DNA of 64,000 nucleotides from Myxococcus hansupus (GTDB lineage: Bacteria; Myxococcota; Myxococcia; Myxococcales; Myxococcaceae). The notes beneath the pieces are model-generated. The model had not been told where the DNA came from and made no database searches. It worked only from the letters and a program-made list of their open reading frames with translations. The stretch spans positions 8,762,501 through 8,826,500 of the forward strand of contig NZ_CP012109.1 in assembly GCF_000280925.3 (NCBI RefSeq). The letters run 5' to 3'. Positions 16,108 through 25,492 of the stretch are shown here, one piece after another (positions within the stretch are counted from its first letter, which is position 1; each line of letters starts with the position of its first letter). Both the position numbers and the translations under genes were made by a program.

Positions 16108-16575
16108 ATGTCCCAGGACAACACTGCAAAGCCCAAGCGCGGCCTGAAGCGGCCCATTGAGGTGGTTCGTGCCGAGCTGCTCAAGGACCCGGAGACGAAG
16201 AAGATCGCCGAGGCCGTGAGCATGCAGCTCGAGGACTACGTGGAGCTGGTCCTCAAGTACGCCCAGGACAAGGACAAGGAGGCCGAGGTCGCCGTCATCT
16301 CCGACGAGGAGCTGCGCCGCAACGGCTTCAACCCCCTGTCCGCCGAGGAGGCCGCCAACATCCTCATCAAGGGCATGAAGGGCGAGCTGCCCGGCTCTCC
16401 GCCGGACTTCGAGGCCTCCAAGTTCACCCAGGACAAGGTGTCCACGGCCGGCAAGCCGGTGCTCAACACGCCGGATGGAACGGCCCCCGCCCCCACCGGT
16501 CCGCAAGATCCGGCCGCCCGCCAGGAGCTGATGGATCAGCTCAAGAAGGGCAGCAGCGGCGGTAACCGTCCGTAA
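16108..16575 (+). CDS. small conserved-looking soluble protein, unknown function
   Basis: A 155-residue, highly charged protein (MSQDNTAKPKRGLKRPIEVV...). Residues 20-95 are helical and acidic (LKDPETKKIAEAVSMQLEDY; KDKEAEVAVISDEELRRNGF). The C-terminus is Pro/Gly-rich and likely disordered. No family was recognised. Codon use is extremely biased to G/C-ending codons, as in well expressed genes. The next gene in the same direction also encodes a small protein with the same strong bias. Confidence 0.75.
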   Translation: MSQDNTAKPKRGLKRPIEVVRAELLKDPETKKIAEAVSMQLEDYVELVLKYAQDKDKEAEVAVISDEELRRNGFNPLSAEEAANILIKGMKGELPGSPPDFEASKFTQDKVSTAGKPVLNTPDGTAPAPTGPQDPAARQELMDQLKKGSSGGNRP

Positions 16576-16592
16576 CCCCTGGCCCCCAGGGG
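16576..16592 (+). terminator. GC hairpin immediately after the 16108 gene
   Basis: CCCCTGG, three C, then CCAGGGG form a perfect 7-bp stem starting on the base after the stop codon. No T-run follows, so it may act as an mRNA 3' stabiliser or a weak terminator between this gene and the next. Confidence 0.35.
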
Positions 16593-16724
16593 CAATGCCG
16601 GGGGGAAAAATTCGACGGAAATAAGGGGAGGAAACAATTCCCCACACTGCCCGAGAATCCTTTCGAGCTTTCCTCCCGGCACAAATCTCCGACTTCCAAA
16701 CTTTCAAAGATCGAGGGTACTACC

Positions 16725-17156
16725 ATGGGCAGCGCTATCCAGGGCATCACGAAGGCCATCGGCAAGGTCGCGGGCACGGTCAGCAAGATCGCTGGCGGCA
16801 TCGCGAACATCGGCGGCAAGGCCATGGAGTTCCTCCAGAAGCCCCTGAGCTCGCTGGTGGACCCCATCGCGAAGTTCATCGGCGACAAGGTCGGCAAGCT
16901 GCCCCTGGTCGGCAAGTTCCTCGGCCCCACGGCGGAGAACCTCGTGAAGCAGGGCGCCTCGTCCTTCCTGGGTGAGGGCACCCTGGGCAGCATGGGCTTC
17001 CTGTCCAAGATCGCCGGCAAGGTCGGCGACATCACCAACATCGCGCAGTCCATCAAGACCGGCGCGGACAAGGTCGGCGCGTTCGCCAACAACCCGCTGG
17101 GTCAGCAGAACTTCCAGAACATCATCGCGCAGGGCCACGCCCGCTTCGTGGAGTAA
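16725..17156 (+). CDS. small Gly/Lys-rich amphipathic protein, unknown function
   Basis: The 143-residue protein has no signal peptide. It repeats short amphipathic helices with Gly and Lys spacing (GITKAIGKVAGTVSKIAGGI; KLPLVGKFLGPTAENLVKQG; LSKIAGKVGDITNIAQ). Such composition is seen in membrane-active or phage-tail-like proteins, but no family was recognised. Codon bias is extreme, suggesting high expression. ATG 16725 has GAGGG upstream after an A/T-rich 149-base leader that could hold its own promoter. A strong hairpin follows the gene. Confidence 0.75.
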   Translation: MGSAIQGITKAIGKVAGTVSKIAGGIANIGGKAMEFLQKPLSSLVDPIAKFIGDKVGKLPLVGKFLGPTAENLVKQGASSFLGEGTLGSMGFLSKIAGKVGDITNIAQSIKTGADKVGAFANNPLGQQNFQNIIAQGHARFVE

Positions 17157-17196
17157 TGCGGAGCCGCGCCATCCCTGGCGCGTCGAGATGGTAAGC

Positions 17197-17239
17197 CCGA
17201 GGGCCGGTCTCCCGAGAACATCCGGGGCCGGCCCTTCGG
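17197..17239 (+). terminator. terminator-like inverted repeat between convergent genes
   Basis: CCGAGGGCCGG at 17197-17207 pairs with CCGGCCCTTCGG at 17228-17239, with one bulged base and a 20-base loop. It lies between the 16725 gene and the convergent SCO1 gene and could serve both directions. The T content downstream is low. Confidence 0.45.
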
Positions 17240-17272
17240 CTTTGCGGGGTACCGAGCCCCCCGCCAGGCGGC

Positions 17273-17938
17273 TCAGTGCCCTGTCTTCGCCAGGCGCTGG
17301 GTGTCGCGCAGCAGGCGCTGGGTGGAGTCGCTGTCCGCGCTGTCGTAGTAGCCGCGAATCTGGCCGGCGTCGTCCACGAGCACGAAGTGCGTCCCGTGGA
17401 AGATGGAGAGCAGATCATCCTCCGGCGCGCCGGGCTCGCGGCCCATGCTCACCTTGAAGCCCTGGACGATGGTCTCCTTGAGCTGCTCGTAGTCGCCGGT
17501 GAGGAAGCTCCAGCGGGAGAAGTCCGCGCCGTGGCGCTCGCCATACTCGGTGAGCCGCTCCGGGGTGTCGTACTTCGGATCCACGGAGAACGACACCAAC
17601 TGGAGCCCGGCGCCAAACGCCGCCGTCTCCTTCTGTACGCCCACCATCTTCCGGGTGAACTCCGGGCAGACGGTGGGGCAGCGCGTGAAGATGAAGTTGG
17701 CCACGAAGGGCTTGCCCCGGAGCTGACCGCTGCCGAAGGGCTGTCCGTCATGACGGGTGAAGGTGAAGTCTGGCAGCGCGCCCAGGTCGGGCAGCGGCTG
17801 CGAGGCGCCCCGGCCACGCAACAGCGTGAGTCCTGACACGGCGGTGATGCCGAGCGCCGTGACGGCGACACCCGCCCAGAAACCCGGGCGCTGCGTGAGA
17901 CGGGCCCGAGGGGCCGGGAGAGCTGAGTCAGCGGACAT
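17273..17938 (-). CDS. SCO1/SenC family copper chaperone
   Basis: A membrane-anchored periplasmic thioredoxin-fold protein (221 residues). One N-terminal membrane helix spans about residues 20-42. The copper motif is Cys87-x3-Cys91 (FTRCPTVCPEF) and the distal ligand is His184 (GTHFVLVD), so all metal ligands are intact. SCO proteins deliver copper to, or reduce thiols of, the CuA site of cytochrome c oxidase. No oxidase genes are in this window. ATG 17938 is chosen because a CGGGGGG site precedes it and the membrane helix falls at the normal place. Confidence 0.92.
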   Translation of the reverse strand: MSADSALPAPRARLTQRPGFWAGVAVTALGITAVSGLTLLRGRGASQPLPDLGALPDFTFTRHDGQPFGSGQLRGKPFVANFIFTRCPTVCPEFTRKMVGVQKETAAFGAGLQLVSFSVDPKYDTPERLTEYGERHGADFSRWSFLTGDYEQLKETIVQGFKVSMGREPGAPEDDLLSIFHGTHFVLVDDAGQIRGYYDSADSDSTQRLLRDTQRLAKTGH

Positions 17939-18180
17939 GCCCCCCGAGGTAACGGAACCCTGGGAGTCGCACAAGCGCGGCCATGGGGGTGCGTCATCCT
18001 GGCTGCTTGGGGGGATGATGTCACGGGTACGTAACGACCCATCCATCGTGTCACAGTTCCGTGATTTCAGTGGTTTGAAACAAGTTTACCCTTAAATAAC
18101 GGGGTGTTTGGGGCAACTTCCTCTCAGTCGTTACGAAAATGTGGGCACGTCTGCTCTCTGTTTTCAGGAGTCTTCCCCCC

Positions 18181-19305
<1,125 letters not shown>

Positions 19306-19336
19306 GCCCGCGCCGCTCAGGCCCGGTGAAGTGACG

Positions 19337-19376
19337 CGAGGACCGTGGGCCGACCTGGCCACGGTCCTCGTCGCGT
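19337..19376 (+). terminator. strong intrinsic-terminator-like hairpin after the chitinase gene
   Basis: CGAGGACCGTGG (19337-19348) and CCACGGTCCTCG (19359-19370) form a perfect 12-bp stem with a 10-base loop, followed by a short TTT at 19376-19378. It is positioned 32 bases after the chitinase stop. Confidence 0.6.
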
Positions 19377-19518
19377 TTCGAGGGTGTCCATCCCATCTGG
19401 GAGATGCCACGTCCGCCGTGCGCGACCGCGCGCCGCGCCCGAGGCACGTGCCCTGGAGTGGCGGCGCCGTGGTGCGCCGGCTGCAGTGCCCAGGCCGTTC
19501 CCCTTCGGAGCGCGCCAC

Positions 19519-21198
19519 ATGCCTCGTATCGATTCGTCCTGCAGTTCCTCCCTTCCCATCGAAACCACCCCGGAGCCCTCGGGGGCCCCGCCCGCCGCGC
19601 CGAAGCAGGGCGAGCCTCGCAGGTCGGTGCCTGCGGCTCGCAACGAGCTGCACGCCTCCGACGGGCCCGCCGCGCCGAAGCAAGGCGAAACCCGTGTGTC
19701 CTCGCCCACGGCTCGCAACGAGCTGCACGCCTTCTCCGAATCCGCCGCGCCGACGTCGGGTGCCCAGGCGAAGTCGCTCACGGCTCGCAACGAGCTGCAC
19801 GCCTTCTCCGAATCCGCCGCGCCGACGTCGGAAGCTCCGGCGAAGCCGCTCACGGCTCGCAACGAGCTGCACGCCTTCGCCGGGCCTTCCTCGCGGGCGG
19901 CAGCGCCCCCAACTCGCTCGCCCCCGCCTGAAAGTGCGGGCCCAGCCGTGTCCGCGGGCGAGCTGACCGCGCTGGGCGGGCGGCTGCGGCCACCGGGCTC
20001 GAAGCACCTCCCCGAGGAGGTGTTCCAAGGCATCCGCACGCACCTCACGCGGAGCCTGACGGACTGGACCGTCAGCGCGGCGGACGTGCGGGCCGTGCAT
20101 GGGGCGCTCGGGGCGCTGCCGCCGGGGCCCTACCGGGCGGCGCTGGAGCGGATGGAGCGCGACGGACTCCTGCGCACGTATGTGAACGCGCAGGACGCGG
20201 GTTCGCGGCGGGCGTTCCTGGAGCAGGCGGAAGGAAAAGGCATGCTCCAGCGGAACAAGGGCGAGACGAGCCCCGTGGACGCCCTGGGCTACCCGGCCGT
20301 GCCGGACTTCTTCGTCAACGACGCGCGGCTCCCCCGGGCGATGCGGGACGCGGTGAACGCGCATGCCATCGACGTGGGCGTGGGCTTCTACAAGGCGCAC
20401 GGCGAGTACCTCGTCCGGTACGCCCTCGCGGTGGACCAGGCAGGGAGCCGCCGGGAGCTGGGGGCGTTGGGCCCGCCGCGTGCCGCCCAGCTCTCCGAAT
20501 CAGTGCTGGGCCTCGAATGGAAGGACCCCGCGCGGAAGGACTACGAGGCGGCATGGAAGGCGGGCATCGGCCGGCCGAAGTCGCTCAACCTCACGTACCA
20601 GCACCTCACGGCCCGTGAGCGGGAGCTCTCCGGAGAACGCGGCGCGGGCACGGTCCGGCTCCAGGGCAAGGTGGGCGCGGGAAGCGAGACGGCCCAGTGG
20701 GCCCTGAAGGGCTCGCTCGACACGCGCGGCCAGCGTGAGCTGAAGGGCGAAGCCGGCGTCACCGTGCGCAGTGGCCCCATGAAGCTCGAGCTGTCCCAGG
20801 ACACGGCCGGCAAGAAGGAGGCGACCGTCAAGCTGGACCTGGGGCTCGTGGAGTTCAGCCTCGACTCGGGGGGCGCGCAACGCGTGGCGGTGGGCATCGG
20901 CAAGGCGCTTCAAGTGCAGGCGACGCTGAACCCCCGGAAGGCCGAGTTCGAAGGGGGCCTCTCCGCGAAGGTGAAGGCGGACGGAGACCAGGCCGGCGTC
21001 GAGGTTGGCTTCTCCATGAAGGGACTGTCGGCGCAGCGGGCGCGGCAGGCGGTCGACCGGGGGCATCGCGGCGTGTTCCAACAACCCGCTGAACTCGAGT
21101 CGCGGATGGCCTGGGACACGCTCCCTCCGGCCACGCGCGCGGCCTATGCGAAGGAGGGTTGGAGCCGGGAGCTGTGGACGCAGGCCCTGCCGCGCTGA
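19519..21198 (+). CDS. repeat-containing protein with four ARNELHA motifs and beta-rich C-terminus, unknown function
   Basis: The 559-residue protein opens with a Pro/Ala/Ser-rich region holding four copies of an ARNELHA(F/S) motif every 24-25 residues. A helical middle follows (about residues 150-290, including ALPPGPYRAALERMERDGLL). Residues 370-510 are built from alternating polar/hydrophobic strands (GTVRLQGKVGAGSETAQWAL; KLELSQDTAGKKEATVKLDL), which look like a large amphipathic beta structure. No family, signal peptide or lipobox was recognised. The repeated N-terminal motif could be a docking or export signal; that is speculation. ATG 19519 has GGAG nine bases upstream. Confidence 0.75.
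   Translation: MPRIDSSCSSSLPIETTPEPSGAPPAAPKQGEPRRSVPAARNELHASDGPAAPKQGETRVSSPTARNELHAFSESAAPTSGAQAKSLTARNELHAFSESAAPTSEAPAKPLTARNELHAFAGPSSRAAAPPTRSPPPESAGPAVSAGELTALGGRLRPPGSKHLPEEVFQGIRTHLTRSLTDWTVSAADVRAVHGALGALPPGPYRAALERMERDGLLRTYVNAQDAGSRRAFLEQAEGKGMLQRNKGETSPVDALGYPAVPDFFVNDARLPRAMRDAVNAHAIDVGVGFYKAHGEYLVRYALAVDQAGSRRELGALGPPRAAQLSESVLGLEWKDPARKDYEAAWKAGIGRPKSLNLTYQHLTARERELSGERGAGTVRLQGKVGAGSETAQWALKGSLDTRGQRELKGEAGVTVRSGPMKLELSQDTAGKKEATVKLDLGLVEFSLDSGGAQRVAVGIGKALQVQATLNPRKAEFEGGLSAKVKADGDQAGVEVGFSMKGLSAQRARQAVDRGHRGVFQQPAELESRMAWDTLPPATRAAYAKEGWSRELWTQALPR
19634..19876 (+). repeat. in-frame tandem repeat (75/72/72-base period) in the 19519 gene
   Basis: Four near-identical 24-base blocks starting CGGCTCGCAACGAGCTGCAC lie at 19634, 19709, 19781 and 19853. 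They encode ARNELHA. Copies 2 to 4 also share the following FSESAAPTS-type spacer. All spacings are multiples of three, so the frame is kept. Confidence 0.9.
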
Positions 21199-21223
21199 GG
21201 CGGGCCGGAGGATGCGAGGGACC

Positions 21224-22069
21224 TCAAGACGTCGCGGCCTCGGGCGCCTGGGGCTTTGTCGGCTCCACCGCGGGCGGCGTCTCCGGCAGCTTCGAGGGGC
21301 GTATCAACTGGGCGGCACCGAGCAGGGCGTACCAGGTGGGCCACGCCAGGAGTAAGAGCCCGTAGCTGCTCATCGAGGACATGAAGAGGGTGATGGCGAG
21401 CCACGCCAGGCCTTGAAGCACCAGTCCCACCGCGCCCAGCCCTTGAAGCGTCCGGTGCCGCATCAGGGCGCCCATGAGGGCCATCGCTGGAGGAACGCAG
21501 ATGCCCAGCAGGAGGATCATGACAATGAATCCCGGCACATCGAGCCTGGAGCCTGTCCGCAGCAAAGGCAGCAACATGGGCAAGAGCTGCAACGCCGTGC
21601 CAAAGAGCGTGACGACGATGCCCGCGACGGGGAGCGGCTCGGCCCCTTGCTCCTTCTGCTGTTGCTCCTTCTGTTGTTTCTTCTTCCGGCGCCGCTGCGC
21701 GTCGCGCTCCTCCCGGGCCCGCTCCAGCAGGTTGGGAGGGACCTCCAGCGCATACGGATAGCCCAGCTCCAGCAGGGTCTCCACGGCGGCGGTGCTCACC
21801 GTGATGCCGTCGCTGCCCGTCTGCTGGCTGCCGACGCCCGGCAGCGTCATCAGGGACTGCAGGAAGTCGGCGCGCTCGCGCAACGCGGCTTCTCCCTCCA
21901 CGGGCCGAGCCATCTCCACGAAGAGCGTGTCCACCTCGGCGGGGATGACACCGGGCGAGCACATGTCCGCTCGCAGCTCGGTCAGCGAGCGCGGCGCCGA
22001 CAGGGGCGCCAGGGACTCCACGGGGGAATCCTCCGCGACGGGAGGGGGCCGGACATGCGTGGCGGTCAT
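21224..22069 (-). CDS. membrane protein of unknown function
   Basis: The 281-residue protein has a soluble N-terminal half (residues 1-145) ending in a Lys/Gln-rich charged segment (RRRKKKQQKEQQQKEQ). About four membrane helices follow between residues 148 and 255 (PVAGIVVTLFGTALQLLPML and later segments), then a Pro-rich C-terminal tail. No family was recognised. It is convergent with the 19519 gene, 25 bases away. ATG 22069 has no clear ribosome binding site. Confidence 0.75.
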   Translation of the reverse strand: MTATHVRPPPVAEDSPVESLAPLSAPRSLTELRADMCSPGVIPAEVDTLFVEMARPVEGEAALRERADFLQSLMTLPGVGSQQTGSDGITVSTAAVETLLELGYPYALEVPPNLLERAREERDAQRRRKKKQQKEQQQKEQGAEPLPVAGIVVTLFGTALQLLPMLLPLLRTGSRLDVPGFIVMILLLGICVPPAMALMGALMRHRTLQGLGAVGLVLQGLAWLAITLFMSSMSSYGLLLLAWPTWYALLGAAQLIRPSKLPETPPAVEPTKPQAPEAATS

Positions 22070-22217
22070 GGTGAAGCGAGGATGTTAACACCGGCCCCCG
22101 CTCGGGCGCGCCGCGCGACCGTCCGGAGGGCAAGGGGCCGGGTTCTCCCGAGGGCCACGCCTCCAGGGCATGCGCACCCTTTCCCCTGGGACCCCTTCAC
22201 GAGGAGCGAGGCAGCGC

Positions 22218-22643
22218 ATGGCGATGGAGCGAGCGCAGCGGTTCGTGGATGCACTGGCGAAGTTGGAGGAGCGCGGGGACCTGGAGCCGCTCATCGCCCT
22301 CTTCAGCGATGACGCCCAGGTGAGCAACGTGGCCTCGGCGAAGGTGTTCTCCGGCAAGGAGGGCGCCCGGCGCTTCTGGCACGAGTACAAGGGCACCCTT
22401 CAGCAGGTGAAGTCCACCTTCCGGAACATGATTGAGGCGGGCGCTCGCGTCGCGCTCGAGTGGGAGACGCAGGGCACCGCCCACAACGGCGCGGCGGTGG
22501 CCTACGAAGGCGTGTCCATCCTCGAATGGGACGGCGACCGGATCCGCCGCTTCTACGCGTACTTTGATCCGCACGCGCTCGGCCTGGAGCTGACCCACGG
22601 CAGCGCGCCGCGCACGGAAGTCCCCGCCACCACCCCCGCGTGA
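22218..22643 (+). CDS. SnoaL-like / NTF2-fold protein
   Basis: This 141-residue soluble protein has the SnoaL-like pattern: RFVDALAKLEERGDLEPLIALF, a central FSGKEGARRFWHEYKGTL, VALEWETQGTAHNGAAVAYE, and the closing ILEWDGDRIRRFYAYFDPHAL. Family members are small enzymes or ligand-binding proteins of diverse function, so none is assigned. ATG 22218 has GAGGAGCGAGG upstream and is preferred over the longer frame. Confidence 0.85.
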   Translation: MAMERAQRFVDALAKLEERGDLEPLIALFSDDAQVSNVASAKVFSGKEGARRFWHEYKGTLQQVKSTFRNMIEAGARVALEWETQGTAHNGAAVAYEGVSILEWDGDRIRRFYAYFDPHALGLELTHGSAPRTEVPATTPA

Positions 22644-23113
22644 GGCGTGAGGCCGCCCGGATGGGGACCCCGGGACTTCCGGGGCCGCCCGTGGGCGTGA
22701 TTCAACACCCGCTGACCCTCGCGTCCGCCTGGGCGCGCGGGCGCGGTGTGCCACGTTGTCGAGCCGCCCACGGGACGACATCGCGGAGCCAGTCCCTCCG
22801 CCGCCCCTGGCCGTTGCCCGACACAGGGCCGTGACCTTCAGACATCTCCCGAACCGTCACACCCGACGCTACCGTCAGCCGCCGCGACCCCGAGATGCGA
22901 TGGCCGTCCAGCCATGGGTTCGCGGAAATTTATGCCGGACCGCGAGTTCCGAGGCGATACCTTCGACGCGGTGCGTTTCCGGAAAGCCCGGGACGCGGTA
23001 GCGTTCCCGACGTCCTCTGAGAAGGTGGGTTGGTGATGGTGTGGCGGAGGACTCGACCTTGGATGACCGGTGCTGACCCGGCAGTCTGCTTTGCGTCTAC
23101 ACGGAAAAGCCTG
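22644..23113. other. 470-base intergenic region, no supportable gene
   Basis: Neither strand shows a reading frame with a good start site and protein-like composition. A small A/T-rich patch (GGAAATTTATGCC near 22924) flanked by 5-bp CGCGG/CCGCG arms, and the upstream region of the 23114 gene, are the only things noticed. A promoter for the redox operon is expected here but could not be placed. Confidence 0.5.
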
Positions 23114-23989
23114 ATGACCCGCTTTGCTGCCTTCTTCGTCGTCCTGTCCCTGATTGCCGCACCCCACACCGCCTGGGCCCAGCAAAGCCAGCGCGACTCC
23201 GCGAAGAAGTCCCGCGTGGTGAAGTCGTCCTCGAAGTCCAAGAGCAAGGCGACGAAGAGCAACGCGGCCAAGACGTCCTCGAAGCGCAAGTCCGCGAAGA
23301 AGCCCCCGTCCAGCCGGACGAAGGCCGCGCCCGCGGTGGACTCGCGGACGGTGGACGCGCCGGAGGTCCAGCCCGCTCAGCCCACGATGCAGGTGGAGCC
23401 CGCCAGGCCGCTGTCCGCCGAGGACGACACGCCCACGGTGAAGAAGTCCGGGGAGCCGTCCGTCGGCGACGTGGACTCGATGGACTTCGACCTGCTGGAG
23501 CCCGCGGAGGCCGCCGCCGCCGCGCAGGTGGATCCAGACCTGGAGCGCCGCATTGGCCGCCGCCGCACCATGCTCAAGCTGCACCAGGGTCTGGGCTTCG
23601 CCATGGCCGCCGGCCTGGTGGGCACCACCGTGGTGGGCCAGCTCCAGTTCAACGACTCATTCCGCGGGGGCGGGGATGACCGCAACCTGCTGGGGCTGCA
23701 CCGCGGGCTCGCCATTGGCACCTCGGCGCTGTTCGCCACCGTCGGTCTGCTGGGCGTGCTGGCGCCGGAGCCCTTCGAGAAGGAGAAGCTCCAGTGGGAC
23801 ACCATCACCGTCCACAAGATGTTCATGGCGCTCGCGACCGTCGGCATGGTGGCGCAGATCATCCTGGGCGTGATGGCCACGGACCGCTTCGGCCGCTTGT
23901 CGGAGACGGACATGGCGACCGCGCATCAGATTTCCGGTTACGTGACGCTGGGCGCGGTGTCCGCCGGCGTGTTCACGCTGTTCTTCTGA
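23114..23989 (+). CDS. four-helix, four-His membrane protein (cytochrome b561-like), start of redox operon
   Basis: The 291-residue protein has a signal peptide (cleavage near AWA-QQ, residue 22) and a Lys/Ser-rich, then acidic, disordered region (23-140). Four membrane helices follow, each with one conserved-type His: His157 (LKLHQGLGF), His196 (LGLHRGLAI), His234 (TVHKMFMAL) and His271 (ATAHQISGY). One His per helix across four helices is the di-haem plan of cytochrome b561-like electron carriers; haem binding is inferred. YceI and a double-Rieske protein follow within 40 bases, and E. coli yceI also neighbours a b561 gene. Start ATG 23114 is chosen by the signal peptide. Confidence 0.82.
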   Translation: MTRFAAFFVVLSLIAAPHTAWAQQSQRDSAKKSRVVKSSSKSKSKATKSNAAKTSSKRKSAKKPPSSRTKAAPAVDSRTVDAPEVQPAQPTMQVEPARPLSAEDDTPTVKKSGEPSVGDVDSMDFDLLEPAEAAAAAQVDPDLERRIGRRRTMLKLHQGLGFAMAAGLVGTTVVGQLQFNDSFRGGGDDRNLLGLHRGLAIGTSALFATVGLLGVLAPEPFEKEKLQWDTITVHKMFMALATVGMVAQIILGVMATDRFGRLSETDMATAHQISGYVTLGAVSAGVFTLFF

Positions 23990-24026
23990 AGCACCTGCAT
24001 TCCGTAGTGGTTCCCTGGAGGTTGAC

Positions 24027-24605
24027 GTGATTGCTCGACGAATCGCCCTGATCGCCACCCTGGTGCTCGCGCTGCCCGCAGTCGCGCAGTCGCAGGCCCG
24101 CACGTATAGCGTCAAGAAGGACGCCAGCTCCCTCACCTACAAGCTGAAGCACAAGCTGCACGAGGTGGTGGGCAAGGCGGCTCCCAGCGACGGCAAGGCG
24201 CGGCTCTTGCCGGATGGAACCCTTCAGGTGGCGGTGCGCGCCAACGTGAAGGACTTCGACTCGGGCAACGCGAACCGTGACGCGCACATGCTGGAGACCA
24301 CGGACGCGGCGAAGTTCCCCATCATCGACTTCAAGGGCGTGGCCACCGGCGTGAAGCCGCCCACGAGCTTCCCGGCCAAGGTGCCGGTGAAGGTGAAGGG
24401 CCAGCTCACCTTCCACGGCGTGAAGAAGACCGTGGAGATTCCGATGACGGTGCTGTTCAACTCGGAGAAGGAGGCGGTGGCCGAGGGCAGCTTCGACATC
24501 AGCCTGGATGCCTATAACGTCGACCGCCCTTCGCTGCTGATGGTGAAGGTGGATGACGTCCTGGTGCTGGAGCCCAAGCTGGTGTTCGAGGTGGAGGGTA
24601 CGTGA
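24027..24605 (+). CDS. YceI-family periplasmic lipid-binding-type protein
   Basis: The 192-residue protein has a cleavable signal peptide (ending AVAQSQA) and a YceI-like beta-barrel domain: SLTYKLKHKLHEVVGKA, VRANVKDFDSGNANRDAHML, FPIIDFKG, KGQLTFHGVKKTVEIPMTV and GSFDISLDAYNVDRPSL. The barrel binds polyisoprenoid or quinone-like lipids in characterised members. GTG 24027 has a good GGAGG site. Its stop overlaps the next start (GTGA), so translation is coupled to the double-Rieske gene. Together with the upstream four-His membrane protein this suggests a quinone-linked redox function. Confidence 0.92.
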   Translation: MIARRIALIATLVLALPAVAQSQARTYSVKKDASSLTYKLKHKLHEVVGKAAPSDGKARLLPDGTLQVAVRANVKDFDSGNANRDAHMLETTDAAKFPIIDFKGVATGVKPPTSFPAKVPVKVKGQLTFHGVKKTVEIPMTVLFNSEKEAVAEGSFDISLDAYNVDRPSLLMVKVDDVLVLEPKLVFEVEGT

Positions 24606-25423
24606 GTTCGACGCGACGAGGATTTCTCAAGGGCATTCTGGGAACGGGCGCGGCGGGCGCGGCGGCTTCGACGCTGCCGGGCTGCGCGCCGGACATCGAC
24701 CCCGCGCCGGTGACGGACATCTCCGCCAGCGCGCAGGGGACGGTGGACATCCTGGTGTCGCGCTATCCGGATTTGGAGCCCGTGGGCGGCGCGCTGACGG
24801 TGCGCGTCCCGGGGACGGAGACGGTGCCGCTGCTGGTGGTGCACTCCAAGGATGACGGCGCCCCGGACGACTTCTCCGTGCTGTCGTCCATCTGCACGCA
24901 CGTGGGCTGCCCGCTGGGCTACGACGGCAAGGACGTCATCTGTCCCTGCCACCTGTCCCGCTTCAATGCCCGGGATGGCGCCGTGTTGCAGCGGCCGGCC
25001 ACCGTGGCGCTGCAGACGTTCTCCTCGGAGTACAACGTCAACACGGGCGTGCTGCGCATCAACCTGCGCGCGGGCCAGAGCGACTTCCCGCCCGCGGTGG
25101 CCGGGGAGGTCGTGTTGCCCCTCAGCCAGTTCCCGGCGCTGCGGGATGTCGGCGGCTCGGTGACGGGCGTACCGGACGGGTACGGTCGGCGCATCTTCGT
25201 CTTCCGGATGCAGGACGGCTCGCTGTCGGCCGTGGACTCCATCTGCACGCACCTGAACTGCGAGGTGGAGCACCGCACGCAGGAGGCGGACCTGTTCTGC
25301 GCCTGCCACGCGTCCATCTTCACGCTGGACGGCGCGGTGACGCAGGGGCCCGCCACGCGGCCCCTCAAGCGCTTCACGGTGTCGGAGACGCCGGACTCCG
25401 TCGTGCTCACCGGCGTGGCCTGA
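24602..25423 (+). CDS. Tat-exported protein with two Rieske [2Fe-2S] domains
   Basis: The 273-residue protein begins STRRGFLKG, a twin-arginine signal, then a hydrophobic stretch and LPGC (Cys28), a possible lipobox. Domain 1 has ligands Cys98/His100 (CTHVGC) and Cys114/His117 (CPCH). Domain 2 has Cys215/His217 (CTHLNC) and Cys233/His236 (CACH). The extra Cys pair that forms the disulfide in high-potential Rieske centres is present in both. Most Rieske proteins have one such domain; two intact clusters in tandem are unusual. It probably relays electrons in the periplasm with the two upstream gene products. Partners outside the operon are unknown. Confidence 0.92.
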   Translation: MSSTRRGFLKGILGTGAAGAAASTLPGCAPDIDPAPVTDISASAQGTVDILVSRYPDLEPVGGALTVRVPGTETVPLLVVHSKDDGAPDDFSVLSSICTHVGCPLGYDGKDVICPCHLSRFNARDGAVLQRPATVALQTFSSEYNVNTGVLRINLRAGQSDFPPAVAGEVVLPLSQFPALRDVGGSVTGVPDGYGRRIFVFRMQDGSLSAVDSICTHLNCEVEHRTQEADLFCACHASIFTLDGAVTQGPATRPLKRFTVSETPDSVVLTGVA

Positions 25424-25437
25424 GCCGTCCCCGAGGC

Positions 25438-25465
25438 GCGGGTGGGGCCTTCCTGGCCCGCCCGC
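25438..25465 (+). terminator. GC-rich hairpin between convergent Rieske and CBS genes
   Basis: GCGGGTGGGGCC (25438-25449) and GGCCCGCCCGC (25455-25465) pair with one mismatch/bulge around a 5-base loop. It is located 15 bases after the Rieske stop and before the convergent CBS gene end. There is no clear T-run. Confidence 0.35.
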
Positions 25466-25492
25466 CCCCGGACGGTTCCCGCGCGCGGTGGC

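Noticed and set aside
18060..18120. Promoter in the A/T-rich region before the chitinase (TTGAAA and TTAAAT)
   Set aside because: The two hexamers are only 11 bases apart, too close for a sigma-70 promoter; no better pair was found.
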